Source: Kwoniella bestiolae CBS 10118 (taxonomy: Eukaryota; Basidiomycota; Tremellomycetes; Tremellales; Cryptococcaceae). Taken from it: a DNA stretch of 64,000 nt. Below are positions 9,729-22,071 of the stretch, in pieces (the first letter of the stretch is position 1; each line of letters begins with the position of its first letter). A program made the translations under genes and the position numbers. The notes under the pieces are model-generated. The model did not search any database and was not told where the DNA came from. It saw only the letters and a list, made by a program, of their open reading frames with translations. Where the stretch lies: NCBI RefSeq assembly GCF_000512585.2, contig NC_089241.1, positions 8,264,001 through 8,328,000 on the forward strand, read 5' to 3'.

Positions 9729-12208
9729 TCACCTAGTCTGTCTCTCCCTCTCCCTCTCCTCCTCCCAATTCACCTCATCATACCTAGGCGGCAACTCCAT
9801 GACCTCCTGTTCCTGTGTCTGCTCCGGCTGGACCCTCCCGGCATCTCTATGTATCCTAAATTCTACCTCTCTCTCCTGATCCTGTGTCTGTTGACGGGGT
9901 CGTCTCCTTCGACCAGGCGGAGCAGATATCGCAGAGGGCGCCCTAGGATTGGTCGATGTTCCACCTTCGCCTTCACCCTCGGGCTCGCCAGAATCCAGAC
10001 ACGCTATCGTATCTCTCTTGAGTTCCGTTGTATCTTCCTGTTCATCATGTTCATGCAGATGTAATGGCCCAGCACGACCGGCTCTTGAATTAGTCGACAT
10101 GTACGTTCCTGTTCCGCTCGACGTGAGATCTCGATTCGATTGATACGTCCCATGTCCACTGCCACCTATAGGTGAATCGTATCCGCTTCTGTTAGTAGCG
10201 AATCCAGCCAAAGGTAATAACGCATCCTGAGACGGATGTCTGATCATACCGCTGCTTGCGCCGGTTCCCTCTCGAATCGGAGAGATGGGTGAAGAGTAGG
10301 TATCAGTCGATTGAGGAGGTAAGAAAGGCATCTTGGAATGTCGACCGTCAAACGGATTGATAGGTGATATCGGAGTACTATTCAACGTTGTTGAACCGTT
10401 CGTACGATCATCGCCCATTACCAGGGGTGACAATCTAGGGGGGTTGTTACCGTCATTCCTAGAAGCGATAAGATCCAGTGGGGTCTCCGAGTTCGAGTTG
10501 TTGAGAGTGGCGAGCTGATCGGATGAGTCCGAAGGTTTACCAGCTGGGAAAGCTGTCGCTCTGAGTTTACGTCTGTTGCGCGCTCGTCTGCACATGAATA
10601 TTATACCGACGATAACCAATGTTCCGATGACAGATAGGACACTGGCCACGACCGTTCGAGTGACTGGGCTGGAAGTGGAGGGTGGTGGTGGGGAGTTGTT
10701 ATCTTGTCCTGATGTACTATATACCATAAATCACAATGTCATCATAATCAGTATTTTCTCTCCCTCTCCCTCTTTATATCTATAGTCTGATAAGCGAAGG
10801 AGTTCGGAAAGTATAGTGCTCACCCAGTAGGATCAGACGTAGTAGCCGTAACGCTCGGCGCTCCCCCACCATTCTGTTCCGAGCCTATACACCCCGAACT
10901 CCCCTGTCCAACCGTGAACATACTGCTCGACCCACCACTGGCCCATTTCTCCTGGCTTCCAATCCCAGCAACCAAGATGAATCTCGTCCCCTTCGCCATA
11001 TCCACTGTCCAATTCAGGTGCGTCACTCCCTGAGAGGTGTACGTCGTGGGATTATCCGAAAGTGAAGAATCAGGTAGGTATTTCGCATATTTCGAATTTC
11101 TGTTGTACGTTATGGGGATGGAGAACGAGTTGCCGAGGGGGATTATACCGAACATCGTTGGTGGGTGAGTGGTATTTCCGCCGTGCTCTGATGAACTGGG
11201 ATCTCTCTCTTCGAATATCTCCATCTCCATTGCGTCTATGCCCCGAGCGGGAAGTAAGGGGGTTGACCGGGGTGATAATGATTGTGCTGAAGCTGAGGCT
11301 GAAGAGGTTGAATTGTCTGATACCCAGTCTGAGGTTACGTTGGATTCAAGTGATGTAGGCCATGTCATGGACATATTGGAGCATTGGGGAGGATAACTTC
11401 CAGAGTTGGAGGTGAGGTTGAATGAGAATGTATACAAGTTGAGAATGGCATCATCAGATAGGAAACATGTCGACGTGTTATTGAGTGAGGGTTGGACGGC
11501 TAACAATCAATGATATATCAGCTACGGCTCCTTGGAAAAGCCTCACGTATGTCCACGGCGACAGGATGAGTACGAGGAGACACATCGACTCACTCAGAAC
11601 ATCCGTCGTAGCTGCATACTGAATCCCCGAAGCCCCCCAAACAGTCAACATATACTGTAGTCCAGCAGGCTGCCGTATCAACAGTTCATAAGAGTTCTGT
11701 CCATCAGGTATCGATTCGATCCATACCTATATCACCACCATTACATCAGTTATCCGTCCGAAAGTGGAAGAGGGGGGTTGTACGTAAAATGCCAAGGGAA
11801 ACCGTCAAACACCTACATTATATCCATGCTCCTTGAATTCCGTCTGCTCCACAGATCGAGACGTCAGCAAAGCGTTTCAAGGATGGGACCGGGATGAGGA
11901 CGGGAGACAACGTACGGGTGTAAGTAGGAGATGGTATGGACCAGCATCACCGCTCCATCTGTTATCGAGATGTTCAACAAAATTAGCGAAAGGTTTACAT
12001 TGCTCGAAGAGTGGTTACTTACCGCACGATCGAGGTCCCACATTGTGTCGCTCTGCCAGATTACATCAGCCCACTCGCTCATCAATTGTGACCTTCACGA
12101 GGAGACGCAGACTCACGTCGTCATGTTCACACTGAGATACCCAGCCTGTACGACCCCCAAGGCCAAAAAGAACAACCCGATCCATATTGATCTTACGCGT
12201 TTAGACAT
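9729..12208 (-). CDS. Type I single-pass membrane protein, fungal, function unknown
   Basis: Seven exons (12208..12117, 12052..12023, 11958..11916, 11843..11817, 11726..11594, 11499..10824, 10716..9729) give 662 residues, with phase matching at every junction. The start is fixed by a signal peptide (MSKRVRSIWIGLFFLALGVV). The outer region has a CGTSIVRW segment and Trp/Tyr/Gly-rich beta-type sequence, the pattern of fungal surface proteins with an N-terminal beta-sandwich. It also has many N-x-S/T sites and a Pro/Ser stalk. One transmembrane helix (VVASVLSVIGTLVIVGIIFM, about residues 355-376) is followed by CRRARNRRK as stop-transfer signal. The cytoplasmic tail of about 280 residues is disordered, with a PPRYDEV element near the end. 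A sensor or adhesion role at the cell surface is inference only. Confidence 0.88.
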
Positions 12209-14283
12209 CTTCCCTGTCTTTCTACAGAGCCCAGCCTGAGGCGGACTGTGGTATCAATCTCACCCTACTGTTCTTAGCTTGACTAAGACGAGAAGATGCT
12301 GTTGATATGTTGAAAGGATGTTGAATGTATCCCTTTGACTTTGTTGACTGACGATTCGATGATCTTTCGTGACGATGATAGGTGTATTCACTTGACTACA
12401 GTTGATGATCGACTCCTGTACAGTCGTGGGCAGCCTATCTCCCAGCCTCGATTATAAGCTATATTGATGTTTGATGATAAGATACGAACAGATGTTGAAA
12501 TGAATGAATGAATGAGATGAGATAGCTTAAGATTTAAGCTCTGCTCTTTCCGGGTTATGAGCCGATTCAGTGAAAAACGTGAGACACCACTACTGACCGT
12601 ACTCGCGTTCGAGTGTGGCACTCGCTCGCATGGCATCTAAGCATTTGCACAAAACAACCCTTTGCATGTATGCCATGTACTGTATGTACCCCCCTTACCT
12701 GCGTTCTGGGCCTGTAGAGAAGTGCATACAAACGCGGTATATCTCAAGCGAGAGGTTGTGTCGTAAAGGCATCATCAGAAACGCACGCAAGACAAAGACC
12801 GGCATAAGGATATGGGTATGAGAGCATCCATCAGATGGAGGGAATGATTATCTCCATCAGCTCAAGTAGATTCGAGTGATCTCATAAAATGATTCAACTG
12901 CTCTACGTGTAGCACGATGGCATAACTTATGAGGCGTATCAACCTAGCCTTTCGAGAATCGCTAACCCCCCAGCTAATTAATACCTCAGAATATTAACGT
13001 GACTTCGACATTAGGCATCTGGAAATGCTCTCAAACCAGCGATACATGCATGGTCTTAAGCATTCCATTCCGTCCAATTTCTATTCTGTCTGACGTCGGT
13101 TCCCGCAAATCGTCACCACGTCAATGGTTGGATCCTCTGAAAAAAGCCAAAGCTGGTTGGGACAGGAACGACACTCGTGTGCTTATGTAATCATGCCGAA
13201 TGAAATCAGGCACGATGCGCAGTCGTTTCTGGTTTTTTGTGTAGCTTTCCCGCCTATACTGGACTACACGTCCGCCCCTTTGCATCTCTCAGATGGATCA
13301 CAGCTTTCCGGCTCTGCAAAAGAACAGGTATCATATGAATCAACCACTACTCACTACCCAATGCGATGCAAGTTGAATCGGCTTTCCCTCCTTCTCGCAG
13401 AACAAGGATGAAGGATGGGAAGCTAAGAAAACACATGTACAGGCATAAGCCCAAAAATGTACTGCGGAGCTTTCGGATCTAACAACCAATTTAAATGGTT
13501 GATATGACGCGTTTCAGCCCTTTCGACCCTGTGTCTTGGTTTTTTTTTTCCTTCTCCTCTGCTCTGCTCTGGTTATTCCGAAGCAAGACCAGAGCTATAC
13601 GGGGTTCAGCGCATTGGACCAGTAGCTTCATTCAAATTGCAAAGAAAGTACCTGTAAGACGAGACGAAACGAAACCACATAGCACCGGTACATCTATCTC
13701 ACACTCGCAATCGCAACTCGCACTTTAGGGTATTGCCGGCATATTTTGGTAAAAACAGAGAAAAAAAAGATCTCCCCCTTCTCTTCCCTTGGGGTTCCCA
13801 AATTTATTCTACTCCCCTTCCATAGGTAAATATAGATAAATAAAAAAGTTGATATCTTCATACATACAGACCCACTACCATCTACCATCTATCATCTAGC
13901 ATACACCCATCGAGATCAAGAAGATCAAGGATTGTGATATCGACCAAAAGCATCAGCAACATACAGTAGTGTGAACTCTGACCTGCCACTGGATTGAAAT
14001 CATTCCGCAGTCGTATCAAAATAACAACAACATCATAGAAAATTTGGTGATACTAGTGATCGCTCGGATCTTTACGCGTGACGCACAGACCTCACTCTAT
14101 CACCTCTCAACTTTTTACTCTACTCTGCTCCAACTCTCTCTCCATCTCCATCTCCATCTCTATCTCAATCTCAATCTCATACCCACACTCAAGCATATAC
14201 AGCGACAGAGTATAACATAGATAGATAAACAACCTCATCATACCACCGCACCACCAACACCACCAAAACACATACTCACCAAC
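12209..14283. other. intergenic, 2.1 kb divergent promoter region
   Basis: This lies between the minus-strand membrane-protein gene and the plus-strand epimerase gene, so it holds both promoters. I see no coding exon or RNA gene. A poly-T run lies near 13542. An A-rich stretch lies near 13755 and an A/T-rich one near 13835. The leader of the epimerase gene (about 14100-14180) is a C/T-rich microsatellite-like tract of CTCCAT and CTCAAT units. Confidence 0.5.
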
Positions 14284-16231
14284 ATGACACAACAGCCATA
14301 CGTCAATGGTAACAGCCATGTTAATGGCAACGCCCATCAGCTAAAGGTAAGTCTCTCGACCAATCCAGGCCTAAGCCGGCACATGACAATTGGCTGATAC
14401 AGATGGACATTCTCGCAGCGGGTCGTAGTAACAGGAGGACTGGGATACATCGGATCGCACGTCGTAGTCTCCCTTCTCCTAACAGGTCAATACCAACCCA
14501 TCGTGATCGATAACTGTCACAACTCGTACCCAGAAGCTTTGAACCGATGTGCTGAGATTGCAAGGGATGAATTGGGGTGAGTGTGCACCGTAATAGATCT
14601 GATTCGCGCCGGAAAGAATGTTCTATCAGATCGTGTTTACAGAAGCAATACTGATCACTTGCGTTTTGCGTGTGTGTAGACCCGACGCTCCTCAACCCAT
14701 ATTACACAACGTCGATCTGCGTGACCCCGAAGCAGTAGAAGGCGTTTTCAGTCAATACGATAATAAGGGCGGTATCTGGGCTGTTATCCACTTGGCAGCA
14801 TTAAAGGCCGTTGGTGAATCTGGTGAAATCCCCTTGAGCTATTACAAAACCAACGTAGCAGGTACCATATCGTTATTCGAGGTGAGCCCAATTCCTTTTC
14901 TCTCACACCCCTTCTTTTTTCTTTGCCTTGAGATCTTCAAACACTCCCACTGTACAAAGTTTGCTATGTCCAATCACCGGCTTACTGACATACTTGATTT
15001 GCATCACGTAGTCGATGGAGAGACACGGCGTATACAACCTCGTCTTCTCATCCTCAGCTACAGTATACGGTACTCCCGAGATCATCCCTATCCCTGAAAC
15101 TTCCCCATTATTGCCTGCCTCATGCTACGGTAGGACGAAAGCTATGGTAGAGGAGATCATCCAAGATTCATGTAGGGTGCAGAAAAAGGATGGGCAGAGT
15201 ACATTGAGGGCTGTCAGCGTGAGGTATTTCAAGTGAGTTGGTTCTACTCTACGAGCGTCGAAATAGCATATCTTGGCACCTTCCTTTGACGGATCCCCTT
15301 CTGCCTTCCGACTAAGCAGAGGGGACTGCCAGTGTTTCAGAAGCGCAGCGATCTTTGTCCTTCTTCCCATTGTCCCCTCGACCGAGACGTCACGCGCTGA
15401 CAATCTCTATCTCCCATATCAGTCCCGCCGGTGCTCACCCATCTGGTAAACTCGGAGAAGAACCCCGCGGCAAACCAGGAAACCTCTTACCATTATTAGC
15501 GCAGATGGCCGTCGGAAGGGAGAAGAGTCAGTTGAAGATCTTCGGAACTGATTTTCCAACACCGTGAGTCGAGTCCTCCTTTGGCTCTCAACGTCCCTTG
15601 AGTGGTCAGCACTGACTCAAATATACTCATTGTAGTGACGGAACATGCGTACGAGATTACCTACATATCATGGATCTCGCCCACGGACACGTATTAGCTT
15701 TGGACGCGTTGGCTGTACCTACCTCTCAGAAGAACATCTTCTCGAACTGCGATGCCGAGACGGGTTCCTACAGGGCATTCAACCTTGGTAAAGGCAAGGG
15801 AATGAGTGTGTTGAATATGATTGAGGCTATGAGGAAGGCGACGGGATATGATTATCAGTATGAGATCGTTGGTAGAAGGTGAGTCGATGGTTCTTGTTGC
15901 ATGTTCTGGGTCCCAGGAGAGATCGAGTGAACGGAGTGAGGTGGGAGACACGGGGGCAAGAGCGCAGAAGACCTTAAATAATCGTGTCTCGTTAGAACAT
16001 TTCTTGGATATGCCAATTTATATAATATCAATTGCTGACTGGTTGGTTATTTCTGCATATCACAGACGAGGCGACGTACCAGACTTGACCGCCGATCCAG
16101 CACTAGCAGAAAAGGAATTAGGATTCGTAGCTAAGAAGGGTCTGGAAGAGATGTGCAGGGATCTATGGAACTTCCAAACAAAGAACCCAAATGGATTCGA
16201 AACCGCCCAAAAACAAAATGGAACGATCTAA
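14284..16231 (+). CDS. GAL10: UDP-glucose 4-epimerase
   Basis: Exons are 14284..14346, 14419..14576, 14680..14881, 15012..15232, 15423..15563, 15636..15878 and 16066..16231, giving 397 residues. The enzyme interconverts UDP-glucose and UDP-galactose in the cytosol with bound NAD (Leloir pathway and glycan precursor supply). The Rossmann motif TGGLGYIGSH follows a 21-residue N-terminal extension. The catalytic set is present: SSSATVYG (Ser) and CYGRTK (Tyr and Lys). RYFNPAGAHPSG and DGTCVRDYLHIMDLA are further family blocks. Unlike yeast Gal10 there is no C-terminal mutarotase domain, so the protein is the short form. No other GAL genes are adjacent. The leader is pyrimidine-rich. Confidence 0.97.
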
Positions 16232-16966
16232 AGTGATGGATGTATCGATAGATGAGTGAAGGAACTTCTTCATGTGAATGGACATTGTCTCCTGTTTCCC
16301 CCTTCCCTTCTCCCAATTATACCCATTACCAGTTGGTTCGCAATCATACATATCATATACAACGTCAACATTCAGTTATTGTATATTACCCAAACCGACA
16401 CCGACACCCAAAAACATTTTTCTCATTTCATTTACCAGGCATATGATTCTAGATTTCTTTCTATACGATAGATGGTTTCTCCTGTTTTCGTTTCGTTTCG
16501 TTCCGTGCCGTTTCGTTTAGTTCCAATACATATAATTGCTTTTAACTCTGTTTTCGCTTTCTCAATGTCGTATCTAGTATCTCTACCATACATTACTTCT
16601 TTGAGTGGTTACTTGATGACACACTCGACCGTGACATACATGCAAAGCATAGATCTTACTTACCTCGGTGAGGACATGTCGTCCCTTGACTTGCCTTCTT
16701 TTTGGAGGACGTTTGAGATTTAGGCATCTTGCATCCTTTGATGATGATGCAGTACTCTCAATCTCCAGAGAACGCCAAACCTCATTGGAGCAGCTTGGCA
16801 CGATTTTGACCTGTATACTTACCCTACGACAACAACACTTAATCGACTCATCAACGTATCCCACTGGATCTCATAGGTCATTCAAAGACTGCCCAAACGA
16901 CCTCCAGCAGGTCGGAAAGGCAATCAACATCATCGCCATCCAAAAGCCGAGATAGCAGGCATCCGT
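16232..16966. other. epimerase 3' flank and possible 5' exons of the next gene
   Basis: The first 400 bases are AT- and pyrimidine-rich without coding signal, as expected for a 3' UTR. From about 16620 to 16875 there are plausible exon fragments: a donor GTGAGG near 16671 and an acceptor CATAG near 16875 leading into the open frame of the next gene. I could not build one consistent model. Confidence 0.35.
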
Positions 16967-17593
16967 TTGGCGGTAGCTGCCAGAAAGAAGTTGAAGGAAC
17001 TACGAGAGCCAACACCACTCTCCAAAAGGGAGTCTACTAAATCTGCATTCCACTGGAGGCGTCATGCTCCGATTATAGGAATTGAGGGATCTGAGGGAGA
17101 TAGAGCAGAAGGAGACTCGAATGCTCACCTGGATGATTCTCATATGTCTGGAATGTCAGAGGCGACGCAGGGAGGGTTGTTTACAGACGATCCGCAAGAC
17201 TCTCTGATACCCGAGGAAATTTATGCGAAGAAATTGGCAAGGGTTGCCTCCGATTCCAGTCTGAGGACGAGGTTCAGTGGTGACGAGTCTGGCAAGAAAG
17301 AGCAAGAGGCAGAGGCAGAGGCTACTCAAACGGAAACGCAACCGCGACAATGCGGGGAAGAAATATCGAATGTTGTGAACTGGTCTGGCTCTGGCTTTAG
17401 CTCGAATGTTGCCAGAGAGGGACGAGGTGTTGTTGAAGAACTGTCCGCGCTGGACCACCAGACTAGGTGCATCGGAGCGCATTGGAGGCTGGATAGACCA
17501 CCTACCAACTGGGATTACAGGACTTGGAATGACAGTCCGCTTGGTCCTATTTTTGAAGTCGAAAGCGATGGAGAACAGGAGATGGACGCGTAA
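16967..17593 (+). CDS. Hypothetical protein, 5' end uncertain
   Basis: An open frame of about 208 codons ends at TAA 17591-17593. It is open upstream to about 16877, just after a good acceptor, so the true start probably lies in an upstream exon. The sequence is charged and Glu/Gln-rich in the middle (KKEQEAEAEATQTETQ). It ends in a Trp-rich segment (HWRLDRPPTNWDYRTWNDSP) before an acidic tail. I recognise no domain. It could be a poorly conserved gene or a decayed one. The unspliced first position given here is only the start of the clearly open part. Confidence 0.4.
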   Translation: MAVAARKKLKELREPTPLSKRESTKSAFHWRRHAPIIGIEGSEGDRAEGDSNAHLDDSHMSGMSEATQGGLFTDDPQDSLIPEEIYAKKLARVASDSSLRTRFSGDESGKKEQEAEAEATQTETQPRQCGEEISNVVNWSGSGFSSNVAREGRGVVEELSALDHQTRCIGAHWRLDRPPTNWDYRTWNDSPLGPIFEVESDGEQEMDA

Positions 17594-17870
17594 GTAGAGT
17601 AGCTTAGTGTGGTGTGATGATAAGTGGTTGAACTGAGTGTTACCTGGAATAATTCATCACACATACTTTATAACAAATCGTCGCACAATGGCTCATTATA
17701 TGCATAAATCGATCAGATATCCTTCTCAAACAAAGAACAAAAAACAAAAAAGATCACATCCGATTTCACAACGTCTACAACTTTTCTGGCATGTTGCTCA
17801 TCTCACACATTCGACACCCAAAGCTCCTCCTCCCAGTCAGACCATGCTGTATAATAAAGCAGGAGATGTC

Positions 17871-19762
17871 CTAATAGACATATCTGAAGTTGGAATTCTC
17901 CCTATCGGTCTTATCGGACAACCCCTCAAGTGCACCCTCAGTTTCCATCCTCCTATCGACCCTCCCGAACTTCCTATCCCTCTTCCTATTGTCCATGATC
18001 ATATACACCCGAATAATGACCGCCAAGAGCGATTGCACGCAGAAGAACACCAAGATAATCGCAAGAGCCTTGGAGTAATTGCTCTGTCCAGAGGGGAAGA
18101 TGAATGGTCCGACAATGTTCGCAGCGGAGAACATAACCAAGACTGAACCGTAGATGAAGGATCGTTTAGTATGACCAGCGAAATTGACACCGATATGAGC
18201 CTGGAAGAACGGCCAGGTGACGGCGTAGGAGTTGATAAGCCAGTACGCGACTGCTCGGCCCCATTTGGGATGATTGCCGTGGGTGGTAGCGTACACTGCT
18301 GCGATACCTGCAATGGCAGGGATCAAGGGCAAGACCATCCCCAATGTTCGCAGACCACCGTATTTGCGGGCGAGGATACCCCAGGCGAGCAGACTGCCTG
18401 CGGAGACTATGGATGAAGGTAGACCCGCGAGAAGGGTGTTGAATTGGTTGAAACCGAATGAAGAGATGACCAGCGCTGTTTCAAGGTAAAGCGATTGATT
18501 TAGCATGAGAGTCATAGTGAATGAGGCAACGCTCCGAAGGAGGATATACACTGTACACTCACTGTTGAAACTCGAAAGACCGTTTGGTACCATTGCGAAG
18601 AAGACGTATAGCAAACTGAGGTAGTACATTGGGTCTTTGATCGTATCGACGACTTGGTGCAATTGGACTGCGAGTTTACAATGGAACGAATGTCAGTCAT
18701 ATCATACTCCGACAATGGCTTAGATGAGAGACGAGCGACTCACTCGAAGAACCTTTAGTACCAGTCATATTCTCCGCAACTCTTTCCAAAGCAATCACTT
18801 TCTCTTCCTCAGTCAAGAATCTAGCCTTGATAGGAGTATCAGGTAGGAATAACCATCCTGCTCCAAGAGCAATGGACAATAATCCCAAGACGAGATAGAT
18901 CCACGCCCATTGCTTCAATCCGTCGTTCTTGATGTGTCCCAAACCATACGCCACAAGAGTGAAGATGAGGTAGAAGGTGCCCTACGAACAACATCACAGC
19001 TCAGTATGACGTACGATGCTTATGATTTCATGGTCTGATGGTGACTCACCTGCATAGCACCCCATATTAAAGTCCTAACGGCATTCTCCTTCCTGGTGTA
19101 GAACAGCGCTGTATAACTGACCAATGAAGGGACCAAGGGCGCCTCGAAGAAACCCAGTAAGAATCGGACGGCCATCATATCGCTGAAATTTCGACAACCC
19201 ATGGTACCCAACATCAATACTCCCCAGATGATACAGGTGACACTGATGACTTTGGCCAGGGGGAGTCTGGCGGTACAGTAGAAAGCGGGGATTTGGCCTA
19301 CATGGTATGAACACAGTGATGAGCCAACGAGGAGAAGAATTCGCCGAATTCACGTACCAGCTAGATAACCGAAATAGAACATGGACGATACCCAGGAATA
19401 TTGATTACCGACTAGACCAAGGTCCTTTTTCAAGTCAAACAGGACTGCCCATGCCAACGCGGCTTTATCAATGTAGTTGACACCTAATGAAACCCCATGA
19501 TTAGCGTTGCTGTATGCATTCATTAGCCCATGTGTAGAGAGACATACTCACCAACGAGGAAACACATCATAGCCAACAGGTAGATATCAAACTTGGTAGC
19601 TATCTTCTTACTCTTGGCCTCCCAGATAGCCTGTTCTTGAGGCGTTCGGTCACCTTGAACATCTACATTCTTCGCATAGATCTCATACCCATCATCTACT
19701 TTACCTTCAACAGGTAAAGCAGCGACAGGTTGTTCCGTGATTTTCTCGTCTTTGTATTCCAT
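17871..19762 (-). CDS. MFS transporter, allantoate permease-like (anion:cation symporter family)
   Basis: Exons are 19762..19552, 19483..19358, 19297..19050, 18981..18744, 18667..18563 and 18475..17871, giving 510 residues. About 12 hydrophobic segments are visible, after an N-terminal cytosolic stretch of about 60 residues. Family marks are NYIDKAALAWA in or after the first helix, FYFGYLAGQIPAF, the TM4-5 stretch GFFEAPLVPSLVSYTALFYT and WLFLPDTPIKARFLTEEEK in the central loop. The DAL5/THI73/TNA1 group moves carboxylated nitrogen compounds or vitamins into the cell with protons. The substrate cannot be read from sequence. It is divergent from the M20-type hydrolase at 20590 and shares its promoter, suggesting uptake and hydrolysis of one compound (inference). 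Confidence 0.93.
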
Positions 19763-20589
19763 GATTACCTAGTACAAAACAAGTGCTTCGAGTCAAGATG
19801 ATAGGTGATGAAATAACCCAGAAGGAGGGGAGAAATCCCACTAGTGTGTCCCGCCTATTTATGCAGTTCTTGGTCTCGATCACTCTAAGCAGCAAAATTC
19901 CTTATCTCTACCGACCAGACATTTTAGTCGGAATCCCGAATTCACCCCTCCCTCCCACTCTCACAAAAGTCGACACCGATTCTTTCCTTCTACTCCTGCC
20001 CGATGTCGGCAGCTTTGCCGCTCGCCAGTTGATACGTGAAGGCATAATAGCAGAAGACGAACACTACGAACGACAACAACCTTATCTCTCGAGGTAGGTC
20101 ACCACCGCAGGTAATCGCGTGGTACCGCCCATTCGTTCTGCCCCGATAAAAAGCCGAGGCTAAAAATAATTTAATTTGAGAGAAAAGATAAGGTCCCGTA
20201 TGAATCGATTGCTTGGACTTCCTAGGTTGAAACCCGCAAGCCCTCCTGTTGCAGGAGCATTTTCCGGATTCCGTTCTCTAACAGCACTTCGGACTTGACA
20301 TTCGACCAATAAGAAGCTGAGAAGAGAGTGACGTTGGGTTGAATTCCGGGTTTACGAATCCGGACAAGCGCTTGCAATTTCAAGCCTTGGGCGTCGTCCG
20401 GGAAATTGGACGACGGGTTTGACCGACAAATCGGTCAAGCTGCCCTCATCTGGTTTGGCAGCAAGTAAGGTGGAGGGATGGACATCGACAGTACATAGCA
20501 ACACATCAATCGAAGTGTAAGATAGCTTGATCGTAAGAGAAAGAGACACGGCAAGCCAAGATCACAGACAAATAGGTAGCAGCCATACG
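19763..20589. promoter_or_regulatory. Divergent promoter of transporter and M20-type hydrolase
   Basis: This 827-base region lies between two divergent starts. Between 20370 and 20438 it contains three inverted repeats in a row: GCTTG/CAAGC around 6 bases (20370-20385), CGTCGTCC/GGACGACG around 8 bases (20392-20415), and TTGACCGA/TCGGTCAA around 4 bases (20419-20438). CCGG pairs occur just upstream (about 20346-20363). Symmetric elements with CGG/CCG triplets are typical targets of Zn2Cys6 dimers, and a Zn2Cys6 gene lies at 24690-27478. The repeats are directly visible; the regulatory role is inferred. Confidence 0.55.
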
Positions 20590-22071
20590 ATGTCATCCTC
20601 CTCGTCAATTACCTTTCCAGAACCGGACGAAATCAGATGTCACGAGATCCTACAAGGGCTTATCAGGATCAAGTCATACAGCAAGACCGATGGCGAGCTG
20701 GAAGCTACGGCATACATGGCCGATCAGATGAAGGATATAGGCCTAGAAGCGGGGGTGAAGAAGTTTGATAATGGACAGAGACAGAATGCTCTGGGTATCT
20801 GGAAGGGAACGGGCGGAGGCAAGTCATTGTTGTTCAATGGTCATGTTGATACCAACCCTGCGACGGAGGGGTGGACGGTAGATCCCTGGGGTGGGACAGT
20901 CAAGGATGGTATGATTTATGGTATTGGGGTGTCCAACATGAGTGAGTCACTTCCGGCTACCACTTCAAACAGTAGGATAGTACTGACTATGATCTGGCGA
21001 TGCAATGTGCTCAGAGGCAGGATGTGCAGCATATCTCTGCGCCGTGAAAACGCTCTTCGAGTCTGGATGGAAGCCCAGAGGCGATATCGTTCTAACCCAT
21101 GTAGTCGGTGAACTGCAGGGAGGACCAGGGACAGTCGCGCTGATAGATCAAGGGTACTGCAACGTGGACTATTTCGTGAATTGCGAGCCAAGTGATCTGA
21201 AGGCTATAACGATGCATGCGGAAAGTCATATCTTCCGTATAGAGCTGACTGGAGTGACGAGGCAGTAGGTCCTGCTGCTATTCCTGCTACCAGGTGTATC
21301 GCTGATCGTGTCGTAGTATGAGTAAGAGAGAAGATTCGACCGACGCATTATTGGCAGCTACGGATCTGATACCCAGATTGGACAAATTGACCTTTGGGAA
21401 TGCCAAGAACGACGATGTGAAAGCGTGCAATAGATGTCATGTGGGAGTCGTCAGAGCTGGATTGGGAAGGGAGATGGCAGATTGGAGACCGCCGCAGGTA
21501 GCTGATTTTGCGGTGATACGGGGTGCAGCGTGAGTTGTCTTTTACCCTTCTTTGTGTCCTCACGGTCCGTACTAACCTCGCGCGATGTCCCTTTAGCCGA
21601 TTCGGCCCAGGCCAAACGTCAAACGATGTAGAGACCGCACTCGAAATAGAATGTATGGAGACTCAACGTAAATTCCCCGAACTGAAATATCAGATATTCA
21701 ACGAACGCTCCGACAGTATGCCTTCATTCGAAGTGTCCAAGCAAGCGCATATCGTGAGAAGGATAAACAAGGCATATGAGGAAGTCAGGCCTGGTCAGAA
21801 ACAGCCGACGGGCGCATTAGCACCCCAGTGCTTCTTCGGGTCAGATGCTGGGCATTTGTATAAGAAGCTGGGGTTGGAAGGGATAGTGTGTGGGCCGGGT
21901 GGGAAATACAATACGATGCCTGATGAGCGTGTGGAAGTGAGTCATCTAGCTTTCGCCACTTGTCTTTCCCGTGAAGCTGCGCTGATTGCTGATGACTTGA
22001 TGCTGTAGATTACTGATTACATGGATTGCATACGGATGTTCATCCGCTTAATTGTAGACATATGTGGTTGA
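20590..22071 (+). CDS. M20-family amidohydrolase/peptidase (ArgE/DapE-like), altered metal-site residues
   Basis: Exons are 20590..20941, 21015..21264, 21317..21529, 21597..21936 and 22009..22071, giving 405 residues. The fold is recognisable from FNGHVDTNPATEGW (His85 and Asp87), the small dimerisation domain, FGPGQTSNDVETA and the C-terminal GSDAGHLYKKLG with CGPGG. M20 enzymes hydrolyse N-acyl or peptide bonds with two zinc ions. Three canonical positions differ here. The bridging Asp of the G-x-G-x-x-D-M-K motif is Asn116 (GVSNMK). The double Glu of the catalytic site is Glu150-Leu151 (VVGELQGG). The late His is replaced in KYNTMPDE. It may be a distinct subfamily with changed metal use. 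It is paired with the transporter through a shared promoter. Confidence 0.9.
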
